Positions 43,880 to 52,631 of a stretch of 64,000 bases of DNA are shown piece after piece (the first letter of the stretch is position 1; each line of letters opens with the position of its first letter). Origin of the DNA: CBDAQR01 sp965199055 (GTDB taxonomy: Bacteria; Pseudomonadota; Gammaproteobacteria; Pseudomonadales; Halieaceae); assembly GCA_965199055.1 (NCBI GenBank), contig CBDAQR010000003.1, positions 124,001-188,000 on the forward strand, in the 5' to 3' direction. The notes under the pieces were generated by a model. It was not told where the DNA came from and ran no database searches. It saw only the letters and a list, made by a program, of their open reading frames with translations. The position numbers were made by a program, and so were the translations under genes.

Positions 43880-44649
43880 TGACGCAACCGCTTACCGGTA
43901 TTGAGAAGATGCAGACTAAACGCGAAGGCCACCACACTGAATAGCAGGATCATCGAAAACGCGAAGACCACATCGACGTCTGACACCCCAAGCACGCCAT
44001 AGCGAAAGCCATTCACCACATAGACCAGGGGATTGAGCTTGGAGACGCCGGCCCAAAACTCTGGCAGCAAATCCATAGAGTAGAACACGCCACCCAGGTA
44101 GATCAGCGGCGTGAGTACGAAGGTAGGAATAATCGAGATATTATCAAAATTGTTGGCGTAGACGGCATTGATGAATCCGAACAGCGCGAACAGCACCGAG
44201 GTCATAACGACGATACTGATAGTAATGCCAAGATTGAAGATACTGAGCTCAGAGAAGAACAAAGAGAGAACGGTAACAATCACGGCGACCATAAGCCCCC
44301 TGCTGACACCGCCCGTAATGTAGCCCGCCAGTATCACCCAGTTGGGCACTGGGGACACCAGCAGCTCTTCAATGCTGTGATTAAACTTGGTACCAAAGAA
44401 AGACGACACCACGTTGGAGTAGGAATTGGTGACAACGGCCATCATGATGAGCCCCGGCACCACGAACTGCATATAGGTAAAGCCACCCATCTCGCCAATG
44501 CGCGAACCAATGAGTGTCCCAAAGATCACAAAGTACAGGCTCATGGTAATGGCCGGCGGCAACAGCGTTTGCGGCCAGATACGCAGGTAGCGGCGCACTT
44601 CTTTAATGAGGATGGTGCGAAAGGCGATCCATTTCTCGAAACTGTTCAT
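43876..44649 (-). CDS. ABC-2 type transporter permease (YadH-like)
   Basis: 257 aa with six predicted membrane helices. The C-terminal family block LTPLIYLGGVFYSMDLLPEFWAGVSKLNPLVYVVNGFRYGVLG is intact. Start ATG at 44649 overlaps the ATPase gene by four bases (ATGA). Together they form an exporter of the YadGH/NodIJ class; substrate unknown. Confidence 0.9.
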   Translation of the reverse strand: MNSFEKWIAFRTILIKEVRRYLRIWPQTLLPPAITMSLYFVIFGTLIGSRIGEMGGFTYMQFVVPGLIMMAVVTNSYSNVVSSFFGTKFNHSIEELLVSPVPNWVILAGYITGGVSRGLMVAVIVTVLSLFFSELSIFNLGITISIVVMTSVLFALFGFINAVYANNFDNISIIPTFVLTPLIYLGGVFYSMDLLPEFWAGVSKLNPLVYVVNGFRYGVLGVSDVDVVFAFSMILLFSVVAFAFSLHLLNTGKRLRQ

Positions 44650-45554
44650 GACAACAGACTCACAAACATTTCCTCCAGCCGGTTGGCTTTATTGCGCATA
44701 CTCGACACTTCCACACCCTGCAGGCTTAACGCCTGAAATAGCTGGTTGATGTCCTGATCACGATCAACGACGACCTCCAGGGTATGATCGTCGATGGCAC
44801 GGGTGGGAAACCCCTCAATTTCCAGCGCAGTGGGCAGAGTTCCTCGGATATCCAGTAAGAACATTTCCGTATGCAGCTGCGCCAGCAACTCTCGCATGCT
44901 GCTGTGATGCACGATGCTGCCCTGATCGATGATCGCGATGTTGCGACAGAGACTCTCCGCCTCTTCAAGATAATGTGTCGTAAGAATGATCGTCGTGCCG
45001 TTGTCGTTAAGCTCCTGCAGAAACTCCCACATGGAACGGCGCATCTCGATATCGACGCCCGCGGTCGGCTCGTCCAGCACCAACAGCCGCGGCTCGTGCA
45101 CCAGCGCCCGCGCAATCATGAGCCGGCGCTTCATGCCTCCCGACAGCTCACGGGCGCGATCATTGCGTTTCTCCCAAAGTCCCAGCTTTTTCAGGTACTT
45201 CTCGGCACGCTCCTTCGCTAAAGCCGGTGGCAGGCCGTAATAACCGCCCTGGGTGACAACGATATGCTCGACCTTCTCAAACAGGTTGAAGTTGAATTCT
45301 TGCGGGACAATGCCGACGTGCTTCTTGGCGCCGGGAAAATCCTCGTCGATGTCGACCCCGAACACCTGCACGCTACCGCCACTCTTATTCACGAGGGAGA
45401 ATAAAATACCAATGGTGGTCGATTTGCCGGCACCGTTCGGTCCCAGCAGGGCAAAGAAGTCACCCTCATCGACGCGCAGGCTAATGCCCTTGAGAGCTTC
45501 TACGTTATTGTCGTAGACCTTACGCAGGTCTTGGATTTCCAGTGCGGCTGTCAT
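44646..45554 (-). CDS. ABC transporter ATP-binding protein (YadG-like)
   Basis: 302 aa. Walker A LLGPNGAGKSTTIGIL near 35-50, Q-loop VPQEFNFNLFEKVEH, signature ELSGGMKRRLMIARALVHEP near 137-156, Walker B LLVLDEPTAGVD. The C-terminal ~80 residues form the usual regulatory extension. First gene of the ABC-queF unit and divergent from the PA2817-like gene with a 42-base gap that must hold both promoters. Confidence 0.93.
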   Translation of the reverse strand: MTAALEIQDLRKVYDNNVEALKGISLRVDEGDFFALLGPNGAGKSTTIGILFSLVNKSGGSVQVFGVDIDEDFPGAKKHVGIVPQEFNFNLFEKVEHIVVTQGGYYGLPPALAKERAEKYLKKLGLWEKRNDRARELSGGMKRRLMIARALVHEPRLLVLDEPTAGVDIEMRRSMWEFLQELNDNGTTIILTTHYLEEAESLCRNIAIIDQGSIVHHSSMRELLAQLHTEMFLLDIRGTLPTALEIEGFPTRAIDDHTLEVVVDRDQDINQLFQALSLQGVEVSSMRNKANRLEEMFVSLLS

Positions 45555-45596
45555 GCGGTATGGTTCACAGGCATATCGAAAAGCCGGCTATTGTAT

Positions 45597-45977
45597 ATGA
45601 ACGACCAACAGTATCGCGAGCACTGCCTCGAACAACTCACCCGTTTTTCAGCGCATTTTCTCGAACAGGTGAAAGACAGCTCTCCTGACGACCCGGTTCG
45701 AGAGTTGGCGAGGGCATTCGAGGGCATTGCGGCGGGCGACGGTCTTTATGAGACGGGGCCAGATCTGGTTGCCAGGCTGTTCAGTAGCTGCCCTCAGATC
45801 GCGCCTTCATTCCCCCGCGAACTGCTCTGGTTTCTGGGGGGCGATTGCCTGCATTTCATGCCCGACGAGGAGTTGGCGATGTTCCAGGAACTCGACGATA
45901 TGCGGCTGGAGGCCGAGCAATCGGGTGTTCATCTGGATTATCAGGAAGCCAGAGCCAACCTGTTGAAATTACAGTAG
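45597..45977 (+). CDS. PA2817-like protein of unknown function
   Basis: 126 aa from ATG 45597. Helical: EHCLEQLTRFSAHFLEQV, VRELARAFEGIAAGDGLYETGPDLVARLFSSCPQIAP, then RELLWFLGGDCLHFMPDEELAMFQELDDMR. The GGDCLHFMPDEE segment is what I recall as conserved in the Pseudomonas PA2817 family. The longer frame from 45531 would run into the ABC gene start and is rejected. No function known. Confidence 0.75.
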   Translation: MNDQQYREHCLEQLTRFSAHFLEQVKDSSPDDPVRELARAFEGIAAGDGLYETGPDLVARLFSSCPQIAPSFPRELLWFLGGDCLHFMPDEELAMFQELDDMRLEAEQSGVHLDYQEARANLLKLQ

Positions 45978-45997
45978 AATATTATTGGTTCTGAGGC

Positions 45998-46026
45998 TTG
46001 ACCTTTGTCGGCAGGCAACCTAGAAT
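45998..46026 (+). promoter_or_regulatory. Sigma-70 promoter of the tRNA-Glu/tRNA-Gly operon
   Basis: TTGACC (45998-46003), exactly 17 bases, then TAGAAT (46021-46026), followed by GCGCGCCTC, a GC-rich discriminator typical of stringently controlled stable RNA promoters. The tRNA begins 29 bases after the -10. Confidence 0.88.
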
Positions 46027-46055
46027 GCGCGCCTCTCGATTGAGAGACGAAGTGT

Positions 46056-46131
46056 GTCCCCTTCGTCTAGTGGCCTAGGACACCGCCCTTTCACGGCGGT
46101 AACAGGGGTTCGAACCCCCTAGGGGACGCCA
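46056..46131 (+). tRNA. tRNA-Glu (anticodon TTC)
   Basis: 76 bases with encoded CCA. Acceptor GTCCCCT / AGGGGAC, discriminator G, anticodon loop CTTTCAC (TTC), T arm GGGGTTCGAACCCCC. First gene of a two-tRNA operon, two bases before tRNA-Gly. Confidence 0.98.
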
Positions 46132-46133
46132 TT

Positions 46134-46209
46134 GCGGGAATAGCTCAGTTGGTAGAGCGCAACCTTGCCAAGGTTGAGGTCGCGAGTTCGAACCTCGTTT
46201 CCCGCTCCA
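46134..46209 (+). tRNA. tRNA-Gly (anticodon GCC)
   Basis: 76 bases with encoded CCA. Acceptor GCGGGAA / TTCCCGC, discriminator T, anticodon loop TTGCCAA (GCC), D arm with AGCTCAGTTGGTAGAGC. Followed directly by a rho-independent terminator. Confidence 0.98.
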
Positions 46210-46217
46210 AACACCTT

Positions 46218-46247
46218 AAAGGGATCCACTTCGGATCCCTTTTTTTA
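46218..46247 (+). terminator. Rho-independent terminator of the tRNA-Glu/Gly operon
   Basis: Stem GGGATCC (46221-46227) pairs with GGATCCC (46233-46239) around a 5-base loop, extended by A-T pairs and followed by seven T. Confidence 0.95.
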
Positions 46248-46257
46248 TGCTCGCTCA

Positions 46258-46584
46258 TCACCAATTTTTGGGTAGTTTGTCTTCCCCGCGATAGCGAGAA
46301 CTCTTGAAGGCCTGCAAGCGTTTCTTGCGCTCGACTTCAGCCCTTCGCTTCTCCAGGTATTTGCGATTCCAGCGCCCGCCAATGGCGTTTTCAATGCTCC
46401 GATACAACGCGTGCAGCCCGCTGCGCTCCAGCAGCGGACGCAGCCCGATCGCCAGAAAGGCGAGGAACAGGAGATAGTGAATGGCATACTCTGGAAACAT
46501 CATGATCACGGGCGCAATAACCCAGAGCAGAGCAACATAGATGCTGCGCGAGAGAATGCCGTACTCAAACTGCTTTTCTTGCAA
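46258..46584 (-). CDS. Small membrane protein with basic tail
   Basis: 108 aa. Two hydrophobic segments (about 12-29 and 34-49), then a strongly basic helix (WNRKYLEKRRAEVERKKRLQAFKSSRYRG). The layout resembles other small inner-membrane proteins of unknown role; no family recognised. Divergent from the NTF2-like gene; its 3' end is close to the tRNA terminator. Confidence 0.68.
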   Translation of the reverse strand: MQEKQFEYGILSRSIYVALLWVIAPVIMMFPEYAIHYLLFLAFLAIGLRPLLERSGLHALYRSIENAIGGRWNRKYLEKRRAEVERKKRLQAFKSSRYRGEDKLPKNW

Positions 46585-46630
46585 AAGCGAAACCCCTATT
46601 CTCAGGCTTGTATTTCTAAGAGCTTAGACC

Positions 46631-47092
46631 ATGAGCAATGCAGACAGAAACAGGCAAATCACCGAGGCGCTATGGGAAGCTCTCTTTCAAAGACGCTGGC
46701 AAGATGTGGGAGCGTTCTTTGCTGAAGATGGCCTCTACCAGGACGTGCCCACCCCGGATATCGGCGCGGTGGGCCCAGAGCAGATCGCGCGAAGGCTGCA
46801 AATCGGACACGAACCGGTCGATCGCCACGAGCACACACTGATTCGCATTGTCGCTGACGACAGCTGCACTATCACTGAACACCGCGAAGACTGGCACTTC
46901 CATACCGGTGAGGTCGTCAAACTCCCGTTCACATCGATCCACGAGTTTAGGGAGGATGGCAAGATCGTGCTGTGGCGCGACTACTGGGACCTGAATACGC
47001 TCATGAACAATGCACCCCAATGGTGGCTTGAGCACATCATGACAGCATCTGCGGAAGATGACTTCGGTAACAAGGAGGACGGGGATGCCTGA
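46631..47092 (+). CDS. NTF2-like / limonene-epoxide-hydrolase-type protein
   Basis: 153 aa of the SnoaL/NTF2 cone fold: N-terminal helix (RQITEALWEALFQRRWQDVGAFFAEDGLYQDVP), then ARRLQIGHEPVDRHEHTLIRIVADD, TEHREDWHFHTGEVVKLPFTSIHEFREDGKIVLWRDYWD. The Asp/Arg/Asp set (ED...R...D) resembles limonene-1,2-epoxide hydrolases, so a hydrolase activity is possible but unproven. Overlaps the thioesterase gene by 8 bases, with GNAT next: a three-gene unit. Confidence 0.8.
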   Translation: MSNADRNRQITEALWEALFQRRWQDVGAFFAEDGLYQDVPTPDIGAVGPEQIARRLQIGHEPVDRHEHTLIRIVADDSCTITEHREDWHFHTGEVVKLPFTSIHEFREDGKIVLWRDYWDLNTLMNNAPQWWLEHIMTASAEDDFGNKEDGDA

Positions 47093-47489
47093 CCTAAATG
47101 AGCTGCGAGCGTTTCAGGACGAGGTGTACCCGCAGTCTCCGCTCCAGATCGAGGCGGTGGGCCCCATGTCCGCCACATTGAGCTACTCCGTCTCAGACGC
47201 TGATCTGCGCCCCGGCGGCACGGTTTCTGGGCCCACTATGTTTGCCCTCGCCGACAATGCGCTGTACATCGCAATACTCGGCGAGATTGGTTTGCTGGAA
47301 TTGACCGTCACCACCAGCATGACCATTAATTTCCTGCGCAAACCCGCAGCGGGCCGCAGCCTTAGCGCCGAATGTCGGATCATCAAGCTCGGGAAAGTGC
47401 TCGCAGTCGGCGAAATCTACGTCTACTCAGAGGGCACCGCAGAACCGGTCGCTCACGTCACAGGGACCTACTCCATACCACCGCGATGA
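47085..47489 (+). CDS. PaaI-type hotdog-fold thioesterase
   Basis: 134 aa from ATG 47085, with AGGAGG upstream. Hotdog fold: LRPGGTVSGPTMFALADNALYIAIL (helix with acidic residue), TVTTSMTINFLRKPAAGRSLSAECRIIKLGKVLAVGEIYVYS. Likely hydrolyses acyl-CoA; substrate unknown. Ends in an ATGA overlap with the acetyltransferase gene. Confidence 0.85.
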   Translation: MPDLNELRAFQDEVYPQSPLQIEAVGPMSATLSYSVSDADLRPGGTVSGPTMFALADNALYIAILGEIGLLELTVTTSMTINFLRKPAAGRSLSAECRIIKLGKVLAVGEIYVYSEGTAEPVAHVTGTYSIPPR

Positions 47490-47923
47490 ACCTTCAGATC
47501 GAGATCTGCGAGATTTCCAGAATCTATCCGCTCTATCGTCAGCTGCCGGAGTTTGTGAGCTATCAGCCTCAAGCAGAGCTGGAATCGCGCGCTGGTGCCG
47601 GTGCATTAGCACTGGTCTGTGTTTGTGAGGGTGTCGATGCCGGATTCAAGCTCGGTTACCCTCTGAATGAAAACGAATTTTACAGCTGGATCGGCGGCGT
47701 CCTGCCCGAGTATCGCCGCAGGGGCTTGGCGTTAGAACTGCTCCGCTTCCAGGAAGACTGGGCCCGCAAGACCGGCTACCGGCAGATTCGGGTAAAATCG
47801 ATGAACCGATATCCCGCTATGTTGTCTATGCTAATAGCCCAAGCTTATAGTATCGACGGCTTCAGCGATGGAGGCAGCGCCATGCAGCACAAAATACACT
47901 TCGTGAAAGATATTCAGGGGTAG
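47486..47923 (+). CDS. GNAT-family N-acetyltransferase
   Basis: 145 aa. The acetyl-CoA pyrophosphate loop is visible as GVLPEYRRRGLALELLRFQEDWARKTGYRQIRVKS near 70-105, preceded by the usual beta strands (ALVCVCEGVDAGFKLGYPL). Substrate not predictable. Coupled by ATGA to the thioesterase; the frame upstream (from 47372) is antisense noise. Confidence 0.85.
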   Translation: MNLQIEICEISRIYPLYRQLPEFVSYQPQAELESRAGAGALALVCVCEGVDAGFKLGYPLNENEFYSWIGGVLPEYRRRGLALELLRFQEDWARKTGYRQIRVKSMNRYPAMLSMLIAQAYSIDGFSDGGSAMQHKIHFVKDIQG

Positions 47924-47932
47924 ACTTCCAGG

Positions 47933-48451
47933 ATGATCTTTACACGCTACTGGGTTCTCCTGGCGTTTGTATTTGCGTTGCCGCTAAGCGCATCAACCAT
48001 ATACAAGAGCGTCGACGAACGCGGCCGCATAACCTACTCGGACCAGCCTCCGCCCGTCTCGGAACTTGTGGATATTCTTGAGTATCGAGAGCCAGTACCC
48101 GTGCCGGAGGGTGAAACCCTCGCGCGCCTGCAGGCTATGCGCGAAGTCACTGATCGAATGGCGGCTGACCGGCGTGAACGTGAAGCCGCACGAGCCGAGC
48201 AGCGCAAGCAACAAGCACAGGAATCTCAAACGGTTGTGTACCAAAACCCTGGGAACTATTACCCGCTTTACGGCAGGCGCTATTACCAGCGTCCGCCGCT
48301 ACTTCGACCGCCCCACGTTCGCCCACCCATCACAGGACCGGCGATACGAAGCGACTACCCTGCAAAATTGGTCAGGCGACACTACGCCGGGGCAGCGGCG
48401 CGGGTATTCAACCCTGGAACGCCGCAATACGCCGTTCCTCGCTCGCAATAA
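47933..48451 (+). CDS. DUF4124 domain periplasmic protein
   Basis: 172 aa with a signal peptide (IFTRYWVLLAFVFALPLSAS) and the DUF4124 start STIYKSVDERGRITYSDQPP. A charged coiled stretch (LARLQAMREVTDRMAADRREREAARAEQRKQQAQ) and a Pro/Tyr/Arg-rich tail follow. Its last 44 bases overlap the convergent TPR gene. Function unknown. Confidence 0.85.
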   Translation: MIFTRYWVLLAFVFALPLSASTIYKSVDERGRITYSDQPPPVSELVDILEYREPVPVPEGETLARLQAMREVTDRMAADRREREAARAEQRKQQAQESQTVVYQNPGNYYPLYGRRYYQRPPLLRPPHVRPPITGPAIRSDYPAKLVRRHYAGAAARVFNPGTPQYAVPRSQ

Positions 48452-49652
48452 ACTTCAACCATTGCGCCGCCCATTTATTGGTTTCATCACTCTTGGCTGC
48501 GCGCTCAAAGATCGCCCGGGCCTCATCAAATTTCTCTTGCCGCGCCAGCGCCATGCCCTGAAGTAAAATCGCGTCACCCGGGTCCCGCAAGCCCCCCTTA
48601 ATGTCCGCCTGTCGAGCGGCCTTGTAAGCCTGGGGCCACTGGTACGTATCCATATAGAGCCGGGCCACGCGCAGATAGAGCTTGCCGTTTTCGGCAATAG
48701 CAGCGGCGGCCTCCAGGGGCGGGATCGCCCTCTCCTCTTCGCCCGCCATATACCAGGCCTGAGACAGCAACTCCAAATTTCGTTGGCTGGTTTCGATCCG
48801 CTCGGCCAGCATTTCCCGATCGAGTAGCTCGGCCGCCTTATAGGGCATACCGTGGGCGAGGAATAAATTGGCGAGACTCAACAGATGGTGACCTTTCTCA
48901 AGACGCTGGTCATCCAGAAGAGACTCGACCAAAGCCAGCTGCCTGTCGGTTTCACCCAACTGACCATGCAAAGCGGCCAGATTAATCAGATAGCGCTCTT
49001 TGGGATACAGGGTGACTAACTGGTAGAGCACCTCGCGCATGGCAGCGTAATCTTCGATGTTGTAGTACGCCGCGGAGAGCATGCTGAGCCAATTTTCTTT
49101 CGGATTACCCGCCTCTCGCTCACTCTGCATTCTGATCGCAGTCTTTAGTGGCTCAATCGCCTGCTCCCAGCGCTCCTGCCCGATATAGGCTTGCGCAAGA
49201 ATTACCCAACTCATTGGCATAGGCGGCGTCTTACCCGGGCTCGCGATCAACTGCTGGGCATAAGCCTCTGCCGCGGCATAGTCTTCGACCACTAAGGCCA
49301 ATTGACTGGTGGTTGTGAGAAGCTGGCGTCGCTGCGAATCGGGTAGATCCTCCAGCGCCAATGCCTCACTGTAAGTGGCAAATGCCAGTGACATTTGGTC
49401 CAGTTCATACAAGGCATAGCCCATCATGTTCAGGATGTGCCCGCGCTCGTAGTTATTCAGCTTGCGCTCACGCACGACCTCCAGTTCAGTCAGCGCCTCC
49501 TGCCAGCGCTCCTCATCGAACAGCAGCTGCACCTCATTGATAGCGTCGTAGACACGCTTGCTCATGCCCATGACTTTTTCCGCGGCCCACAAGGGTGAAC
49601 TGTGGAGCACCAGCAGGATCAGCAAACTTCCCAGAGCTGAAGCTTTCATCAC
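48408..49652 (-). CDS. Tetratricopeptide-repeat periplasmic protein of the TonB2 operon
   Basis: 414 aa: signal peptide (MKASALGSLLILLVLHSSPLWA), then about ten TPR-like helix pairs (for example WQEALTELEVVRERKLNNYERGHILNMMGYALYELDQ). Last gene of the DUF3450-TtpC-ExbB-ExbD-TonB-TPR operon; its ATG overlaps the tonB stop by four bases. In Vibrio/Shewanella TonB2 systems a TPR protein occupies the same place and may assist the complex. Confidence 0.85.
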   Translation of the reverse strand: MMKASALGSLLILLVLHSSPLWAAEKVMGMSKRVYDAINEVQLLFDEERWQEALTELEVVRERKLNNYERGHILNMMGYALYELDQMSLAFATYSEALALEDLPDSQRRQLLTTTSQLALVVEDYAAAEAYAQQLIASPGKTPPMPMSWVILAQAYIGQERWEQAIEPLKTAIRMQSEREAGNPKENWLSMLSAAYYNIEDYAAMREVLYQLVTLYPKERYLINLAALHGQLGETDRQLALVESLLDDQRLEKGHHLLSLANLFLAHGMPYKAAELLDREMLAERIETSQRNLELLSQAWYMAGEEERAIPPLEAAAAIAENGKLYLRVARLYMDTYQWPQAYKAARQADIKGGLRDPGDAILLQGMALARQEKFDEARAIFERAAKSDETNKWAAQWLKFIASEERRIAAFQG

Positions 49653-50329
49653 TCAGCCTCTTCCTGACGGTAATAGAAGATGTTTCTAACGCCCTGCACC
49701 TCTACGGACACGCCGTCGATAATACGAGGCTTGTACTTAAAGCGCTTGGCGGCCTCGATGGACGAGCGGTAAAACAACACGCTGGTACATTGATCCTTCA
49801 GAACCTCCACATCCTTGACCGTACCAGCTGTGGTCACCGTATAGCGCACCATACAGTCCCCGAAGATACCCTGGGCCAGGGCGCGTTGCGGATAGATGGG
49901 GGCCACTTTAACGATGGGTAAATAGTCTCCTTCGCCGCTACCGAAGCCCACCCCATCACGACCAATATCCACACTGGTGTCGGTAGGCATTGCGCTAATG
50001 GCAAGCTGTTGTCCGGAGGCGTCTGCGGCATTATCTGGCATGGGCGGCACATCCGGCGTCTCATTCAGTTCAGGCCGCGGCGGCTTGCGATCCTTACGCT
50101 CCACGGTTTCTTCGCGCTTAACGCGCACAAAGTCCAGCATCTGTACCCGCGCAACTTTGTCTAGCACCAGGTCAGAGGACTGAATGAGGTAATGCATGAA
50201 CCAGGCCATAAACATCGCTACCAGCAGACCAACGCCTATCCATAGCGCAAGCTGAGCAAACCACCGCGGACCGTGGTGAATCTTCAGCGCGCGCTCAACG
50301 CCGGCAATGCTGTTTTCTTCAAGAGTCAT
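49649..50329 (-). CDS. TonB-family energy transducer (TonB2 type)
   Basis: 226 aa from ATG 50329; the longer frame upstream is antisense to exbD and rejected. One membrane helix (about 27-50, FAQLALWIGVGLLVAMFMAWFM), a short Pro/Lys/Glu linker (VERKDRKPPRPELNETPDVPP), and the C-terminal TonB domain (PIYPQRALAQGIFGDCMVRYTVTTAGTVKDVEVLKDQC, then FKYKPRIIDG). The short linker is typical of TonB2. Overlaps exbD by 11 bases. Confidence 0.9.
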   Translation of the reverse strand: MTLEENSIAGVERALKIHHGPRWFAQLALWIGVGLLVAMFMAWFMHYLIQSSDLVLDKVARVQMLDFVRVKREETVERKDRKPPRPELNETPDVPPMPDNAADASGQQLAISAMPTDTSVDIGRDGVGFGSGEGDYLPIVKVAPIYPQRALAQGIFGDCMVRYTVTTAGTVKDVEVLKDQCTSVLFYRSSIEAAKRFKYKPRIIDGVSVEVQGVRNIFYYRQEEAE

Positions 50330-50729
50330 TGGCGGCCAGTGCGATATCGTAAACGCCGGCACGGCGTGAAGCATCCATGACGTGCACCAAGGTATCGTTC
50401 TTGGATTCCCGATCAGCCTGTATAACAACGGTGCCCTTGGGATTTTCAGCGTGCAGCCGCTCGATGATAGAGCGCACGGAACGCACATCGACCTGGCGCC
50501 GATTGATCCAGACATTATTGTTGGCATCAATAGCGACGAGAATACTGGCTTTTTCCTGCACTATCGCAGTCGCAGCAGAGGGTTTGTCGACATCGATGCC
50601 GGCCTCTTTTATGAAGGTAGCGGTAACGATGAAGAAGATCAGCATAATGAAGACGACATCCAACATAGGCGTGATGTCGACACTGCTCTCTTCATCAACA
50701 GGGGTGTTCTGGAGAAAATTACGCATCAA
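50319..50729 (-). CDS. ExbD-family protein (TonB2 system)
   Basis: 136 aa. Membrane helix with Asp (VDITPMLDVVFIMLIFFIVTATF, residues 17-39), then a periplasmic domain (KASILVAIDANNNVWINRRQVDVRSV, ...VVIQADRESKNDTLVHVMDASRRAGV). Overlaps the upstream ExbB and downstream TonB genes by 11 bases each. Confidence 0.93.
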   Translation of the reverse strand: MMRNFLQNTPVDEESSVDITPMLDVVFIMLIFFIVTATFIKEAGIDVDKPSAATAIVQEKASILVAIDANNNVWINRRQVDVRSVRSIIERLHAENPKGTVVIQADRESKNDTLVHVMDASRRAGVYDIALAANDS

Positions 50730-51264
50730 CCTTTACTCCCAGAAATGCGAAACGCGACTGCAGGCTTTCGCGTTCTGCGATTGCGCGCCGCTCGGTGAAA
50801 TTACTCATCAACAAACCGAATATCGCTACCACCATGCCAGCCAGTGTGGATACCGTCGCCTTGGAGACGCCAGCAGCCATCGACCGCGGATTGTTCGAGC
50901 CCGTGGCCGCAAGCGCGTCGAACACTTCGAGCATTCCTGCCACCGTGCCGAGCAGACCCAGCAGCGGACAAATCTTTATGATGGTGCCGATCATTGAGAA
51001 GTTGCGATTGAGCTCCGCGGCAATGCGATGCCGCAGATGATCGCGGTACTGCAGTGCGTACCAGGAAGACTTATCCGCTCGAGCCTCCCAGAGCCGCACC
51101 GCATCCTGAGCCCGCCGCGGATAGAGTCCGTACAAATAGTAAATACGCTCACACAGCAGCGACCACATAATGAACGCCATTATCAGAATAAGCCCGAGAA
51201 TGTTCCCGCCCAGAGATAGCAAATCAACCAACCATGGCAGGTAGTTGTCGAGCAGTACCATCAT
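50719..51264 (-). CDS. ExbB-family proton channel (TonB2 system)
   Basis: 181 aa with three membrane segments (about 15-38, 95-115, 135-155). Signature: KICPLLGLLGTVAGMLEVFDALAATGSNNPRSMAAGVSKATVSTLAGMVVAIFGLL. The ATG lies in the stop of the TtpC gene (four-base overlap). Together with ExbD, TonB and TtpC it would drive TonB-dependent uptake. Confidence 0.93.
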   Translation of the reverse strand: MMVLLDNYLPWLVDLLSLGGNILGLILIMAFIMWSLLCERIYYLYGLYPRRAQDAVRLWEARADKSSWYALQYRDHLRHRIAAELNRNFSMIGTIIKICPLLGLLGTVAGMLEVFDALAATGSNNPRSMAAGVSKATVSTLAGMVVAIFGLLMSNFTERRAIAERESLQSRFAFLGVKVDA

Positions 51265-52631
51265 GCCTGCTGCGCCCTTTCGGCCTGACCCGCCACCACC
51301 GCCACGGCTTCGTGTTGCAGGATATCGGTTAGCACTCTCGCCCGCCCTTGCACGACGTTGTGTAATAGCAGCGTGGGTATAGCCACAGTTAGACCAAGCA
51401 CTGTGGTGATCAGGGCCTGTGAAATACCGCCAGCCATCAGGCGAGGGTCGCCCGCTCCAAACAGGGTAATCGCCTGGAAGGTGATGATCATACCGGTCAC
51501 CGTACCTAGCAAGCCCATCAGCGGCGCTACCGCGGCAATGATTTTCAACAGCGGCAGACTTCGGTTGATACGCGGCACTTCCTTGAGCACCGATTCACCC
51601 ATCTTCAGCTCAAGCGTCTCGATGTCCAGATCCGCCACCTGGCGATACGCCAACAGTATTCTGCCTAGCGCATTATCATCCCGCGGGTCATCTACATTAT
51701 TCAGCTGTGCCCGAATTCGCCTTGATTCAAGCATTAGCACGGTAAACCGAAACAGCGCCAGCAACACACCGAAAATACCGAGGCTAATGATGATATAGCC
51801 AATCACACCACCCTGATCAACACGTTCGCCCAGGTCTGGCGCCTGGGTAAGAATGGCGAGCAGTTGTCCTCGTACGGGATCGATAGCGAAGGGAAAAGTT
51901 TCCTCCGCACCGTCAGCGAGCGAGCGCGGACCTTGCAGGTAGCGCGACTCAGGCTGACGACTAAACTCCACCAGCCGCCCGGTCTCCGGAATATATTGAA
52001 GGTACTTTCCTTCAGCGACAACGTTGAACAAACCCACACGGGTAACTGACTTATCGACTTCGGCGCCGGTGGCGTCCACCACCGGTAAGGTCTTGGTCAC
52101 GACTCGGCCCGACTCCACCATTTCCCGCTGTAGCTCGAACCAGAGCTTTTCGATCTCAGACAGTTCAGGCAGGCGATTGGCCTGACCCATGCGGCCCGCA
52201 AAGTCGACCAGAAACTCGGTACGCTCCGGGTATTCGAGCTGGGTTAGTGAACCGTGAAACTGAGCCTGCGCATCACTGGATACTTGCTGTAAGACGCCAA
52301 AGAGCTCCTTCAGCGAGCCCATGCGCTCCTTAAGGCGTTCTTCCAGTTCGCCAATCTGTTTTTCGTTGTCTTCGAACGCCGCCTCGCGTTCCTTACTGAT
52401 ACGCTCCTGGCGATTTTCCTCGGTGATGATGTCGTCCAGTAGCTGCTGACGATTCTGTTGTTCATCGCGAAATCGCTCGAGCCGAGAGGCATTGGCCTCT
52501 GATTCGGCGATACGCCCGCTGCGCACAGCCTCTAGCAATCCATCGAGCGTCATATCTGAAGCGGCTGATTCTTGCGCATAGACCTGGCCCGACATCAGAA
52601 TCGAAACCAATAGCAGAAGAGTCTTTTTCAT
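51261..52631 (-). CDS. TtpC-like MotA/TolQ/ExbB protein with long periplasmic N-terminus
   Basis: 456 aa. Signal peptide (MKKTLLLLVSILMSGQVYAQ), periplasmic coiled-coil region (ASRLERFRDEQQNRQQLLDDIITEENRQ, then about 270 residues), and a C-terminal ExbB-like domain with three helices (IIISLGIFGVLLALFRFTVLML near 280; VAPLMGLLGTVTGMIITFQAITLFG near 375; ALITTVLGLTVAIPTLLLHNVV near 415). This TtpC fusion is specific to TonB2 systems, needed for iron uptake in vibrios. Confidence 0.93.
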   Translation of the reverse strand: MKKTLLLLVSILMSGQVYAQESAASDMTLDGLLEAVRSGRIAESEANASRLERFRDEQQNRQQLLDDIITEENRQERISKEREAAFEDNEKQIGELEERLKERMGSLKELFGVLQQVSSDAQAQFHGSLTQLEYPERTEFLVDFAGRMGQANRLPELSEIEKLWFELQREMVESGRVVTKTLPVVDATGAEVDKSVTRVGLFNVVAEGKYLQYIPETGRLVEFSRQPESRYLQGPRSLADGAEETFPFAIDPVRGQLLAILTQAPDLGERVDQGGVIGYIIISLGIFGVLLALFRFTVLMLESRRIRAQLNNVDDPRDDNALGRILLAYRQVADLDIETLELKMGESVLKEVPRINRSLPLLKIIAAVAPLMGLLGTVTGMIITFQAITLFGAGDPRLMAGGISQALITTVLGLTVAIPTLLLHNVVQGRARVLTDILQHEAVAVVAGQAERAQQA

